64,000 bases of DNA from Perkinsus olseni (GCA_013115135.1 JABANP010000154.1:40392-104391); one strand, 5' to 3'. Numbered from the stretch's first letter, positions 27,068 to 39,825 are shown. Made by a program: numbers and translations. Notes: generated by a model not told the origin, from the sequence alone.

Positions 27068-27725
27068 AAACAACAAAACAGATGTTCATCTATGCCGATT
27101 CATGCTGTTTTGTTCCACTAGTAGTTGCTGGGGGGGCGATTGGTCGCAGTGAGGGTGTTACTGTAAACTGCTTTCGGGTAACCTTTCGGGGGTTATTTGT
27201 ATGCAAGTAAACTTTCGGGTAACCCTGGCTACCGGTACCCTCTCTTCAAACGTTATGGGACGGAACGTAACTCGGAAATTTTCATCAGTAAGGCGATGTG
27301 ATTTGATTTCTTTTGGCTCTCTTGTTCGACACGAGGGTTACCAAGTGGCTTTCTACTGCCTGGTTGTTGCATGAGGGAAGATTCTGGTCGATAGGCCGTC
27401 TAACTGTTCAACTTAGACACTCGACACACAACGGCCTTCAACGTGTGTACGCATCACCAAGGGGTTAGTGGACAGGTGGTTCTCACTGAACACGGGTTGA
27501 GTTGTAGTTTGTTTTACTAACAGTGATGGGAGAGTCGAGGATTGTTATCCTTCTAAGTAGAAGATACATGCTCACCGTTGCAGGAGAACGATCGATGCGC
27601 AGCAGCCCAAGAGAGGTCCCCTGTATTCCTTGAACTCGCCACGCTGCCGAGTCTTCGGAGAAGAAGATGCCCCTAGTTCGATACGCACAACCGTAATTGA
27701 CTTCAACCCGTCCAGTCATCAACCC
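27068..27725. other. Intergenic with a short direct repeat
   Basis: CTTTCGGGTAACC occurs twice (27171 and 27212). No coding feature is convincing. Confidence 0.4.
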
Positions 27726-28539
27726 TCAACGTCGGACATGCGGCTTCACAAAATCATTAGCTAATGAACTCTGTACTGTACAAGGGCTGCTCGACAGTGC
27801 ACAAATGCTCGTGTTCTCCAAGTCAAACGAACGTAGCGAAGACGCCGTCAGGGGGCTGGGTGATGAGCAGGGACATGGCGGGAAGTCGCATAGATGAAGA
27901 GACCGGCCCATAATTGGGTAAGAGTTCTCGTAACTGAGGAAGGGAACATCGGTTGGAGTGTGCCTCCAACGACCTGATGGGATTCACTATGAGCGTGTGA
28001 GGGCTGAGTGAACTCACACGGCCGAGCACTGGGTCTCCGAAAGGACCACTGGGTGAGACTGTAGGCAAGCTGTATATGTGAGCATCTGTGACAAGACCGT
28101 GGTGGCTCTGGTTTGGTGCCACCCACTCACGAGGTTCATGGCGATGCAGAAACCAGTGTAGTTTACCATAGGGATGATCTGATCGAGAGAAGCGACTAAA
28201 TTCCGCAGGTTCAGCAAGGAGTCCAGGGAGGGAACCCTCGGCGGGAATTCTCATCGCCGCATTTCCTTCAGTGAGCATGCTCAGAAATAACCAGACCGAA
28301 TTGAGTCGTTTCAATGAACGTTGAGAGATACAGCCTACGAGATGGTCCGTGATGGCGTGGATGGTTGAAGTGGATACTGTTGGTCGTGCCAGAGTGGGCG
28401 GGTAACGACCCAGACGACGGCAGGTGGCTCCCAATAGAAGGCAGATGCATTTCGACAACACGCTAAGTGCCTTCTGACACCGGAGCGTTCGAGAATCTTT
28501 GCGTACAGGTGGTTCTTGACGAGCTATGTCACCGTTCAT
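27726..28539 (-). CDS. Unresolved minus-strand gene
   Basis: Long open frames on the minus strand overlap here, and the true frame probably changes between exons. The best exon-like stretch (28217-28125) reads LLNLRNLVASLDQIIPMVNY then TGFCIAMNLV and ends at a GTGAGT donor. The NYTGF pattern is faintly like the end of SPX domains, but that is too weak to name. Further hydrophobic pieces (LTQLWAGLFIYATSR) follow. Existence of a gene is likely; its structure is not established. Confidence 0.3.
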
Positions 28540-28918
28540 GGATTGAAGCAGCCAGGCCTCGACTACAAGTCAGGGGGCACCGCGACCACAACTCAACTCA
28601 GCGTCAGGGGGTTGCGGATAATCACAAGAAATCGACTTTCACCGCCCGACGGTGCCCGGCACCATGTCGTTGCAGACTACCACCCTGAGCGAAGGTCGAC
28701 TATTGAAGACACCAATGGAAACGGTAACTCACGCAGACGCTCGTCGTGAAGAACAGGCACCCCTGCAACGACCGCATATGAAGCGACTGGTCGAACGGAA
28801 AGGTGTCAGTAAAATCTTGCAACGGCGTCGGTACCGTGTATATCGAGGCGCGCGGTCGGGGCTTCCTCACCAAGGGACGCACTGGGAGACGACCGACACT
28901 GGAAGACCTTCCCGCCGA

Positions 28919-29918
28919 TCAGCAACCCACTCCGGAAGAAGCTAGTGTGACCCAGATGGCTGTTAGCTGCTGTGCTGTGCTCCCAGCCGTGCATTGAAGC
29001 CGCCGAGTATTTCCAGGCTGACCTTGGAACCCTCGAGTAGTGATCACACTAAACGCCGGTATATACAAGAATACAAGAAATACAACTTTTAACTGTCCGC
29101 TAGGTCGTGGCAGCAGGTGGTGGTCCCAGAGGATGGACCCCAGGACCCGTGAGGCGACAGCGGCATGGATATTATGGTGTGCTATAGCGAATTGGAAACT
29201 CATGAACACTGGACACATCAATAACAACATCAAGATCTACCCCACGGACGGTTTATTGACCCTCGCCAGGTAGGGAGAAGGCTTCCCTGCTGGTGGACGG
29301 GGGACTCCTGAAACACAGGAGCCACAATAGCGACTACTAAGGTGATTCCATGAGACATCCGGACGCGCTCGACAGAGGCCACGACGATGTGTTCACCCAC
29401 TCGGGGGATGACGACAACCCAGTGGCGACGAAGGCTCCTCATTCTGAGCTACTCCGCCGTCCAAGCCACCACGCTGACGTGAAAGCTCAACCCCGATCAG
29501 CCCACCTCCCCTCTCCACCGCACTCCTCTGGAACTGGGCATTGGTGGTACTCCACTTGGGGACCTCACTGCCCTTGGCCAGCTCACAGAAGGATGGTGCC
29601 TTGCCCGCATACCTACCCGACTATCTGCACGACGCCGTGCGCGGGGACCTACCGATGTCTGCCATTAACGCCATCTTCTAAAGTGACGATCTCCCTCCAG
29701 GAAGCATCATGCCTCTCGTCGGTCTTCGTACTGTGCCGAAAATTAGACGTACCAATACGCGCCATGATGAACTGCGCGGAGCATCGGAGCCCACCCAGAC
29801 CCCCGAGAACGCAGCACGCTGAGAGAGCAAGAGAGCGTCTCATGAATGGCAGCAGGAATTGCCGCTGCTGGCTCTCGCGAAAACACTGCATTTCATAGTA
29901 GTTCTTTCCATGTTGCAC
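28919..29918 (-). CDS. Hypothetical minus-strand multi-exon gene
   Basis: Begins with MQHGKNYYEMQCFRESQQRQ followed by a hydrophobic segment (LALSACCVLGGLGGLRC) that could be a membrane anchor or organelle-targeting sequence. A clean exon-like stretch at 29440-29600 includes SFCELAKGSEVPKWSTTNAQ and a Gly-rich run, and a hydrophobic segment lies at 29040-29230 (VVFLVFLYIPAF). No domain recognised. It may be continuous with the region at 27726-28539. Confidence 0.3.
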
Positions 29919-30070
29919 GGAACAAGGTAACGTACGGCAGCGCCGCGGGAGGACTTCACGGAGGGACAGTAAAAATGATTATAACAACAGAGTACGGAGT
30001 TGAGGTCACCAATGATACAGGACGGCCATCAGGCGTGATAGCTGCTGGCCATCAGAAGAAGAAATCCCTA

Positions 30071-32401
30071 TTAGCAGGCCAGTAGAATGGCATCAACGCC
30101 GCTGGAGGATGCCCAGCCGCAGTGCGAGTGGCAGGGTGAGCCGCTGGAAGTTGCTGCTGCAGAGGCGGAGGGAACTTTGCCTGGAAGAGAGGACTCGTAA
30201 AACAGAGTTCGATCTCGTCTCACCGGACTCACCAGATCAGCAGCAGTAACAGTAGTCGGGGAATGGTGGAAGGCTCGGAGCATCCAGGCCAACCTTAGTC
30301 AGGCAGGAGTGTTGAGACCGACCAGCAGTCGACGATGGTGCTCACCTTATGGCCTTCTCTCGGCGAGCGCTGAGGAGGTAAAGGCGGCCCAGCCATGAGT
30401 GGCAGGATCGCCTGATCGAAACATCACATCGGCGGAGCGAAGCAGCCAGCCGTCCTTCCAGCGCTGACTAACCTGACTGTATGCGCCGGAGGCCACCTGT
30501 GATGGTAGGTGATGGCTCGGAGCCATAGCGACTTGGCGTTGTGACAGGAGGGTCGTCCGGGGCGACAGCTGCCCTAGGGGAGCTGATACCCGCCTAGTAA
30601 CTAACACAGTAGGGTACCAGGGCAGCCCATCCCGACAGCCTCACCTTCGGACCTCCACAGCGGAGGCTGTTGCTGCTGGTCACATTCGACGATCTCGTCC
30701 TCGCTGATGCTGCTCAACGACGACGCGTCTCGCGATACCGAGTGGTGCTTCTGAATCCACCCATGGTCCATCGCGGTCGATGCATGTAGTCTGGCTTTAG
30801 GGTTCAACTAACAGGGGGAGTTGGTCGCAGGGGGACAGCGGCTGGGCTGTTTACTTGCATAAACCTGTGGACCATATCCCTGGCTGCTGAGCTCGCTACC
30901 CCAGGCGGATATGGTACTCCTCTTGACGTCAAGATACGCTGCAAGAGTCAAGCTAAGATACCCGCTGTTCACCACAAGGCTCACATCCCTAACCGCAGCG
31001 GGGTGGTGGCTGCCGGCGCCCTGATGGACAGCATAAGGACTGTGACCGACTAGGAGGGCGTAGAGGAGGCACCCCAGAGCCCATCGATCGCAGGGCAGTC
31101 CGTGTGGGGCCCCCATGAGCATCTCGGGGGGCTGAGACAAGGGCACTTACTGGCATGAAGCTGCCGGGCAAGACTCACCATGCTGTCTACAGTACCACAC
31201 AGTGTCCGCCTCCTGTTGACACTCCCCCCTTCCGAGGGGCTCTCATCGGGTGAGACCATCTGCTTCTCGTCACCACTATCCGCTTCCCCATCGCACCGCG
31301 TAGACCAGCCGAAGTCGCAAAGCCGGATAGAAATACCTGATTCGGCATACCACCCATTCCCCCAGATCCTGAGTGAAGGTACCAGTATCATTAGCGCCGT
31401 AGGGCCGCAGCATGAGGACGTTGGCTGTCTTCAAGTCCCGATGAGCTATGTTGCGATGATGGAGGTGATCCACTGCCGATAATATCTGTTCTAGCAGGAC
31501 TGCCGGAGGTCCGCACCACCATGGCCGTACTTGGCGGAAGATGACAGCGGCCTGACGCTCAGCGACTCTACCGTAGGGCGGGAAGCAGCGGGCCTGCCAA
31601 TCAGCGAGCACCCCTCCCGTCGCCAACTCCAATTGCATGTATATGTGGGTCGTATCTTCATAGTAACTGCAGCGGCACGGACCATCCTCAACGACGCTTT
31701 CCAGGCCGCACGATTCGACTTGCCAGGACCTTGCGCAAGCCCAGCGCATTCTCCCAGCGTAACCCCGCAGAACCGGTGGTACCCCGCGGTGCTCAATAAG
31801 TCCCGTTGGGAGGTGTCTACCGATATCAGCGCGAGTATCACCAATTCAAGCTTCCATCAGGGTGTTCTCAGAGAGGCGTACCGCTCCAAAGACACCCTAC
31901 CCGTAAAGGGTGAGTATGTTCTCATGCTTGAGCTCCTGATGGGTGGCAATCTCGTTGTAAACCCTGTCCAGCATCCCTCGATCGATCAGAGGCTGCTTTT
32001 GGACGGCCTTCAGAGCGTAGTACTCCCCCGTCTCTCTGGCAAGGTCCCAGTCAAAGTCATCCAGACGTGAGGACTTACCTGTCCTTCAGCTGCCTGACGA
32101 TGGCATAGCTGCCCGACCCCAGGATGCACTGTGTCACACTAGGGTAGAGAGAGAACCTCCTGCCGATCGGACCTGAACCGACCAGCTCTTCCCTCCAACC
32201 GGAGCCACTGAGGTACCTGGCAGCTCCAACGGCACAGCGGAGATGCACTCGGGGAGGCTGTGCATCTGCTGCTGCTGGTGGATTGGCTGATGCAACACTA
32301 GTTGGTGATGCCCTCGAGGGTCGTTCGGGTTCCGCAAGCTTGACCCTGCCGAAGCGGTTGGAGACACTAGCCAGAGACATGCGCTCAATGACTAACACCA
32401 A
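30071..32401 (-). CDS. Aurora/PLK4-like Ser/Thr protein kinase
   Basis: Kinase subdomains appear in order across several exons: Gly loop ILGSGSYAIVRQLKDR (32090); the invariant Lys in YYALKAVQKQPL (32010); alpha-C with EIATHQELKHENILTLYG; hinge HIYMQLELATGGVL (31640); catalytic loop NIAHRDLKTANVLML (31420); IRLCDFGWSTRC (31320) with an activation segment RRRTLCGTVDSM; PPEMLMGAPHGLPCDRWALG then CLLYALLVGHSPY (31120); and the end of the C-lobe NPKARLHASTAMDHGWIQKH (30770). DFGWS and RRRT.CGT.D are characteristic of the Aurora group and its neighbours. A Ser/Gln-rich C-terminal tail runs on to about 30071. An N-terminal exon rich in His/Gln precedes the kinase domain. No polo boxes recognised. 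Confidence 0.78.
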
Positions 32402-32555
32402 TCACGAGTAGTGGAAGGAGTGGTATCCTCAACTACAGTCTGCTCTCCGGACTCCCAGCATTGACCAACACGATCGATTCTTGTTAATGAAAATCATATC
32501 TTCGAACGACTAAGTCGTCCCTCAAGGGGTAAGTAATAACAAGGCCAACAACAGC

Positions 32556-34334
32556 TCATCTCGAAGTCAGATTATATCTTCCCGGCTGCAGGAAGTAGTC
32601 AATAACATCCTTAACCACTCCCTCGAGCCTCTGCCGGGCCTCCTTCATGCCCTTCTCATCGCTCGCCTCACAGTAGTACTTCACCTTAGGCTCAGTACCA
32701 GACCCTCTGATGGTGACAGTCGCCTTATTCTCGAAGTAAAGGGTGATCATCTGGTCACTGGGAGTCTGCGGCAGAGCGCTCTTCTTGTCGGCAGTCCTCG
32801 AGTCATAGCCCAGAGTGACGTCCCGGATGCCAGCGATCTTGGAGGCGCCCAGCTGATGCTTGTACTCACCACCATTGCGGAAGTCGTCAAATACCTGCTT
32901 AGTAACCTTGGGGTCGAGCGAGATGAAGTAGCCGTTATGCTGGGCGAAATACCCAACCATTTGACGAAGTTCATTGAACCTCTCCAACAAAGTGATGCCC
33001 CTCTGCTGACGCCAATAATTCGCCATCTCGCACCACACCGCGCAGGCACTCACGCCGTCCTTGTCGGGCACGGTGAGGGTAAGGGCGCTGCCTAGAGCCT
33101 CTTCATATGCCGTACAGTGGACCAGCTTGGGGTTCTCAGCCGTCATCTTGAGGGCTTGATTTGCCATCCACTTGAACCCTGTGAGGGTATCAACATAAAC
33201 CCCACCGTAGTAGTCAGAGAGAGCCTTGACCATCTTAGAGGAGACAGTGGAGTTAATAACCAGACAGTTCTCTTTCGGGACGCCACGACGATGGGCCATC
33301 AGCAGCTGCCAGTCGGCGAAGATGGTTCCGAGCTCATCACCGCTGAACTGATGCCACGACCCATCCTTCTGCTTCTCACAGGAGGTGTATCGGTCGGCAT
33401 CCGGGTCATTGGCGAGGACGTAGTCAGCGTTCTCTCGCTTAGCTTGAGCCATGCTCATATCGAGGGCGCCCTTCTCTTCAGGGTTCGGGAAGGCCACAGT
33501 GGAGAACTCCGGATCTGGATACGCCTGGGCCTCGACCACCGAGACGCAGCTGTCGGGAAAACCGAACCTCTTGAGCATGCCAAGGGCGAAGGGAAGGCCC
33601 ACGCCCTGCATGGCCGTGTAGACGAACTTGAGCTCACACTTCTTGTTGTGGTCGGGAAAGCGGCAGAGCTCATGATGGATCTGGTCGATGTAGGTGTTCA
33701 GAGCATCGTCATAGGGGTCGATCGTCCCCGACTTGTCCTTGAGGAGACAGTCGGGGCCTAGCATCTTTACAGCCTCTGGCCAGGGCGTGAGGTTCTCCAT
33801 GATCTTTAGCTTGGATTTGGGAGTCCGCAGGAGGGATGATCTGGGCACCGTTGGAGCCGTAGACTTTGTAACCGTTGTACTCCTTAGGGTTGTGGGAAGC
33901 GGTCATCTGTCCGCCACAGAGGGCGTGAAGGCGGACGATGAGGAAAGGGGTTGGACGGGAGTTATGCTGGTCTTGTCTATCAGATACACCTTGGCCCCTT
34001 TCGATAGGAAAACTGCCGAAGCCACATGGGCGAAGGCTCGGGACTTGTGACGGCCATCAAAACCGAATACCACACCACGCTCAGAAAGAGCCTGCTGACC
34101 GTACTTCTCAAGACAGTGCATGCAGAGGCCCTGGGAGGCCTGCATCACCGTAAGACAGTTCATACGATCGAAGCCCGTCCCCATCACCCCTCGGAGGCCA
34201 GCGGTACCGAACTGCAGCCGATTGGTAGGGTTCAGCCGGGCAGCGGCAGCCTGACCATCGAGACTTTGAGCTTCCCTAATGGTATCAGCGTCAAAATCTA
34301 ACTCAACCCACTGCTGAACCGCAGGGTTGGTCAT
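32556..34334 (-). CDS. PGM2: Phosphoglucomutase/phosphopentomutase (PGM2-like)
   Basis: Alpha-D-phosphohexomutase, about 590 residues, interconverting hexose (or pentose) 1- and 6(5)-phosphates in the cytosol. Visible: FGTAGLRGVMGTGFDRMN near the N-terminus; VVFGFDGRHKSRAFA; active-site Ser loop MTASHNPKEYNGYKVYG (33900); Mg-binding loop ANDPDADRY (33400); GFKWMANQAL and the sugar-binding EEALGSALT (33100); and the phosphate-binding RGSGTEPKVKYY near the C-terminus. No introns. The central part, from PTPF through the SHNP loop to the KIMENL border (about 33805-33950), reads in a different frame from both ends: two offsets that cancel. Both flanks and the middle are conserved, so this is one gene with two compensating indels in the sequence or a translational oddity. 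Confidence 0.93.
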
Positions 34335-34683
34335 GGACAGAATCAGACGAGAGCAGTGAGCTGCGCCACGGTGGACGTACGCGTGTGGACGACGGAAGGT
34401 CGAGGGCGAGCGAGACAGGGTGACCGACGTCCATCGTTCGTCTCAAGCCCCCATACCCTAGGGCGAAGCGTCCGTCGGGCTCTAGGGTTATTGGGTAAGC
34501 CAATGGTCTTGACAATATGAACCAAGTCGGGCGTATTGGAGGAGTGAGAACATGCGCTGATTATGGGCGAAAAATTCCGAAATTGTGACTTTCTCCCCTA
34601 AAACAGCGCATAATCGTCCAATCAATGTGAAAGCAGCAAACGAAGGAATCTTCGCTCAAGGTCATTATATGATGACTTACAAT
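34335..34683. promoter_or_regulatory. Bidirectional promoter region PGM / Pro-rich gene
   Basis: About 350 bp between divergent start codons; no specific element identified. Confidence 0.35.
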
Positions 34684-36112
34684 GAAGCCCCCCATCGACC
34701 TAGAGATACTCTCGTCCCTCCTCGACCGTCCGAATCGGGCGCGAGAACTCGATCGCGATTTCGCGGCACCACCGAAGAATCCCAGAGGAGGATAGTGGAC
34801 AAGGTGGGCTGCCCTTGAAAGCCCCGGCTGAGGTAAAGTGGCCATCTTCAGGTCATCAGGCGCCACTGTGTTAAGCACCATCGTGCTCATCATCAGCAAC
34901 CCTCATTAGAACTGGACGCCTTCGGTCCTCCACTGCCTAGCACGTCCACTATGCTCTCCCCACAGGATAAGGTAGGCCAACTGTGACGACCTCTCTTGTT
35001 GTACTGTGAACCAACAGCTTCACCTCCCACCCATCTCCCCCAACCCCTGCGTTTCGTATTCTGGAACGCCGCCGGCTGGGCAGGAGGCCGAATCGGGTAG
35101 GCTAGGACGGTTGTTGAGGTTGTTAGTGCTGAGAACTCAGGCTGGGGTCAGGGCCGTCCAGGCCAGCAGTTTTATGGTCGTCCATCGGTGTCTAGTGGGA
35201 CTGGGCTGTTGCCCATCGTCGCACCGAAGACGCCGGTGAGGGGCTGCAGGGGCACTTAGCTTGGATGAACCCCTCCTCCTCAGAGCCGGTACCAGCAGCA
35301 GTGCACGCCTTCTCATAAGGCCTTTAGTGGTGCTAAGGCCCACCGTGATGGCCGTCACTCGGAAGAGCATCACCCATCACGCGGTCAGAGGACCCCTGGC
35401 CGTCTCAGCGTGAGCTGAAAGGCATCTGCGACCCATCTGTTATCCGACTGATGGTGTCTTAGGCGATCTACGTCGATGAGCCTAGACCAGAGGGACGTCT
35501 TCGGCGGCAGAGTCATGGTCGCATAGATGAGAATCATCATAGCCATTCCAGTGGACGACGAAAAGGAAGGAGATCCTCTCTCCCGAAATTGGAAGGTGCC
35601 CTCTCGCCTCGAGCTTGGGCGATGGACCGCCTCTCCTCATCAGTTTCCCCCACGGCCTTCGCCCCGCGATTGCCACGTGAGCTGCCTCCCTTGGACCTAG
35701 CTAGCTTACCCTCGGCAAGTCCCTCCTACCCTCCCCTGACTCTCGACACCCCAGCTGCCTTCGGATGGATGATGACGCCAAAGTCGCCCCACGGCGCCGT
35801 CTGGACCCCTATCGAGAGGTGCCACAGCGTGGTGAGTCGGGAAGGGTACTTACGGTTATCAGGCCGCCGAGCCCCGGCGTCAATTGCCGTGCCGTACCAT
35901 CCACTGTGGATACCATCATCGAAGCTGATGACGAGCAGCAGCAGATCAGATTGTCCCACAACTCTGTTGCCGGGCCAGCTTCTGTGGACGGCTACGAGGT
36001 GAGCATCTTAGCGCCTCGTGATGAGCATGGGCAACCTGTCCCCTCAGCCTGGCACAACACTTCACACCCTCCCTCCCCCGAGGATGTCGCTAAGTCCCTC
36101 TCCTCCCGCTAA
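34684..36112 (+). CDS. Hypothetical proline-rich protein
   Basis: Opens MKPPIDLEILSSLLDRPNRA (ATG 34684). Exon-like stretches rich in Pro/Ser follow (LDAFGPPLPSTSTMLSPQDK before a GTAGGC donor at 34973; PRLPRELPPLDLASLPSASP at about 35675), ending with HGQPVPSAWHNTSHPP to a stop at 36110-36112. Intermediate exon borders were not all resolved. Low-complexity, probably intrinsically disordered. No family recognised. Confidence 0.45.
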
Positions 36113-36156
36113 GCACCCCCCGCCGGCTGAGGTGGGGTCGCTTCCTCTCGCTCCGG

Positions 36157-36245
36157 GTGTTCAATAGACTGCTGCCTGTTCTGAGTATCAGGAGCGCTCG
36201 TATTTCACACGTTCAATTTAATCGAAGAAGCTTCGCATTCTGAAG
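36157..36245 (+). mobile_element. MITE-like repeat copy 3, partial
   Basis: Begins GTGTTCAATAGACTGC, shares the CAGGAGCGCTC block with copies 1 and 2, then diverges; the opposite terminal repeat is not evident. It lies between the Pro-rich gene and the MAP3K gene. Confidence 0.55.
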
Positions 36246-36253
36246 GGGTCAAC

Positions 36254-39200
36254 GATGGCGGGCCTTCCATCAGGTGCACGTGTCTGGCGTGGTTGAACTT
36301 GGGCCGGAGGCTCATTTCGTACAGAGCCCTGCCAAGCCGAAAAAGACTGAGAACGCCGTTTCCGACTCAGCAGTAGGAAATTTGAATCTTGCCAGGGTCA
36401 ACCTAAGATACTCAGGTCGTGTTCCGATCTCCGGGAGAGGAGCGTCGCTCCGGCAAGAGGCGACCACGGAGAGTGAAACTTCGACGAGCGGATGGCGCAG
36501 TAAAGGCTGCTGACCCCTCGCCCCCGCCGGGCCCGAACTTGCGGATCGACACTTCGCTGGAAGATGAGGACTGCACTCCTCCGCAGCCGACGAGCAAACG
36601 CCAGGCTGAGATGTTCAGGTCGAAGCTTGCACGATTCGGATAAAATGATTCCTCGTGTCCTTCAGTCTGGACGACACCTGTGGACACCTTCGACTGTCGC
36701 GATTGAGCGGCGAAGGGGTGGACACGACGGTTATAGTGGCCGAGAAGGACGTAAGCGAACGGGCGTGGGAGAAGCACTCGCCGTCGCGAATTGAACTCAG
36801 CTGTGGGGTTCTCGTGGGAGGAGAATCTTCTCCCCGGCTGGTCGATTCGCGACGCGACCTCTTTTCCTTGATGATGGCGTGTTCAGATCAGCTGGATTGG
36901 CGAGTCGCCAGACCAGACGGACACAGAGGGCAGTGACGTCGACAAGATCACCGCCATTGAGAAGGGCGCTCGGAGCCCCACGGGCCCCCACTTCCATGTC
37001 TGGGTCAAGGGAGAGGCACTTCGGACCGGTCAGAGGCATCCTGATGGACGGAAACGGCGGGAGGCGAGGAGACAGCAGAAGGGGCGGGTTGTGCAGCAGT
37101 TCAGGGAAGCTGTCTATGAGCACCAGCGCGCGGAGGAACAGGCTAAGAGACAGGTGAGCGTCTCGCCACGAGTCTCTCAGGTGACCCTCTGCGGTCAGGT
37201 CCTGCTGGAGAGTCTGTCCTCCTCGGCTGGGGTTATTGATATGATGAACATCAAAAAGGTGGGCGTATCTTAGGTCGACCCGTGGACTTCACGGATTTAC
37301 AGGGGGAGCGCATCCGGTCACGCATGCCGACGATGTCGACGGAAAGTGGTTGGATTCGGGGCAAGGCTCTGGGAGCGGGCACCTCAGCTACGGTGTATCT
37401 AGCCCAGAGATCGGTGAGTATCTTTTCATTCCGTGGAGGTTGAGCTTGAAGATTCGTCAGGTCGATGGTTTCCTATTCGTCGCGAAGGAAGTGCCCCTGT
37501 CCGGAAAAGGCCTCCTGTGGCGAGACCTGCCGAGGGACATCCGTAACGATCAGCTTGGGGGAGGCTGCGGCCGTTGACTCGTCCCTGACAGGCAACGAGG
37601 CAGTGGTGCTCTCCCGAGCCCGTCACATCGCAGGGGTGGTGGAGTTCTTCGGCTGTGAGGTCATCGACGACAAGTTCTACATTTACATGGAGTGAGGATA
37701 GGGTTGTGAAGGGCGTGAGTTGGTGGATGGATGGTATAGGTATCTGGGCGGAGGGACGCTGGCCTCCTTGGCACCCTCATCACCGTCGAAGCGGTTGCCA
37801 GAACAGCAAGCTGCGTGGTGAGTGCTCGAAAGTCGAGGTTGGAGCTTTATCGGACGCTAGGTATCTTCGAAGAATCCTGCGTACGCTACGAGCCCTGCAT
37901 CACGGGGCGGGTGGGCTGACGGGGTCGCAGGAGGGCATAGCCTCGGCGATTGAGGACAAGGGAGAGCTCATCACCCCGATCATGCATAGGGACGTTAAGG
38001 TGAAGATGTGGTATGGGTATTTTATATCACTGTATTGTTATCATCACAAAAGCACCACTCTACTTTTTTTACGTGAGAAGTTGACGACCTATCCCAACGG
38101 CGTGGTCGATTGACCTATCTCCAATTCCGGAATTTGCAAAAGAACAATCCTGGGAAACTCTTGCACCTCCCAGAAAGTGAGTCTCAATGCGCAAACTACA
38201 ACTTAACAGAAATTCTCGCTCGCCCTGATAAATCGATTACCGGATCAAATTTTTACACCATCGTCAATCCGAAATTTCTGCCAAAATTTTTGAGGGAAAT
38301 ACTCGGTAGATGACGAAAAAATCATTTTTGGGCTCGCCTGAGGAGAATGTAAGCCCTTGAGAAGGCGATCCTCATGTTGTCACTGGAAATGATTTTCGGG
38401 CACTTCATTGTTAATGGCAATCGATGGAGTCTATCTACAGGTTTTTCCATTCATGCCATCACTGCAGAAACTTGCACTTGTCGAAAAACCCTTGACATTG
38501 TACATCGTAGTCTGTGATCTGGTGTCTAGCCGCTGTCCCTTCAGGGCACCAACTGTCTCCTGACTACAGATAGACAGACGGTCAAGTTGTGTGACTTTGG
38601 CAGCTGCACCCGTCCTCGGTAGGAAGGGCGGTACCACTCCTTCCCCTACTCGTCTGGTCTCAGGCCCTTCAGTTTTGTCGGCACCCCGTTGGCCGCGGCC
38701 GGCGAGAAGCTTAATGAGTCGATCGATCTGACGTCGGACATTCCACCGGATTGCCATGCCATCGTAGACGATAGCGACCAAGTGAGCGTCCAAGGGGGGC
38801 CTCAGTCCTCAGCCCGAGCTCTGGTCAGGTGGTTGGCTTCGCGCCGGTGGAGTCAACGCTGACGGGGGCGTCTCCGGACGGGGAGGCTGATGCTTGCCTG
38901 TCTGCGATGGATTCTTCGATATCGACCTCCGGACTGCTACGGAAACAGTCGGCGGAGAAAGAGATACGAAGATCCTCAGTTTTTCTTTGTGAGAAACATA
39001 CGAGTTGTGTGCATGCGTGCAAGCAACTTGGTAATTGCTTCTCAGAGGTCGATGAAGGGCACCCTGCGGTGGATGGCACCGGAGACACTGGGCGGCAGCG
39101 ATTACTCGGCGAAGGTGAGCACTGAGGGCGTGCTAAAAATAATCATTCTCACCTGAGGATGTGAGTCACCTCCTGCTGGACTCTCCATCACCATATTAGT

Positions 39201-39825
39201 GTTGTACCTACACGTGCTTATGGGCTATGCAAACTACAGGCAATCGTCCCAACTCTGACTGATAGAGCTGGTCCTCGCTGTAGCGAGCATGCCGCTAAAT
39301 CGCAGCTGAGTGGATAGGGGCAGCGCTATCACTAGAACCCGATAAGAGTGACACTGGTAGAAGCCTGGTCTTAATGAATACAGCAGGAACAAATACTACT
39401 AGCGCTTGGGGACAGGGGGATTGTGTGCTGCACGCAATCACTGGCGGGTTCCACTCAGCTCTTCGCTTCAGGTCGATGTATGGTCGGTGGGGTGCTTGCT
39501 GATTGAGATGGTCTGTGGGCGGGACCCTTGGAAGGAGTTCGATAATGAGGTTGGCGTATCTTTCTGTTCCGTCTCGGGCACGCTTCGACCTAAGATACAA
39601 GCCATGCATGAGATATGGACAGCACGCGACAAGACGCCGATAGACTACATCCCGCCCGATGTGTGGGACCTGTGTTCCGAGTCGTGCAAGGACTTCATGC
39701 GAAGTACGGCTGTCCCCATTGCACAACTCCAACTTCGCCTTTCAGAGACGGTCCAGCGAGATCCCCAGGCCCGACCCACTTGCGCTGAGCTCCTGCAGCA
39801 TCCCTTCATCAAGGACAACAGCTGA
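36254..39825 (+). CDS. MAP3K/STE11-like protein kinase
   Basis: N-terminal exons are low-complexity and basic (RRSGKRRPRRVKLRR), including an exon with HFHVWVKGEALRTG and a coiled segment (FREAVYEHQRAEEQAKR, 37110). Kinase domain: Gly loop WIRGKALGAGTSATVYLAQR (37350), FVAKEVPLSGKG (37480), hinge DDKFYIYME (37670), YLRRILRTLRALHHG (37870), HRDVK (37988) joined across a long intron to GTNCLLTTDRQTVKLCDFGS (38560), TLRWMAPETLGGSDYSAK (39070), VDVWSVGCLLIEMVCGRDPW (39480), and MRKTVQRDPQARPTCAELLQ then HPFI (stop 39825). The HRDVKG.N and GTLRWMAPE motifs fit the MEKK/STE11 group. The catalytic-loop intron (about 38002-38545) is unusually long. The true start is not certain: the ATG at 36254 is out of register with the first good exon. 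Confidence 0.75.

Noticed and set aside
27823..28539. 238-codon minus-strand frame as a single-exon gene
   Set aside because: Its composition is not protein-like, and a shorter stretch in another frame with a clean donor site looks more like the real exon.
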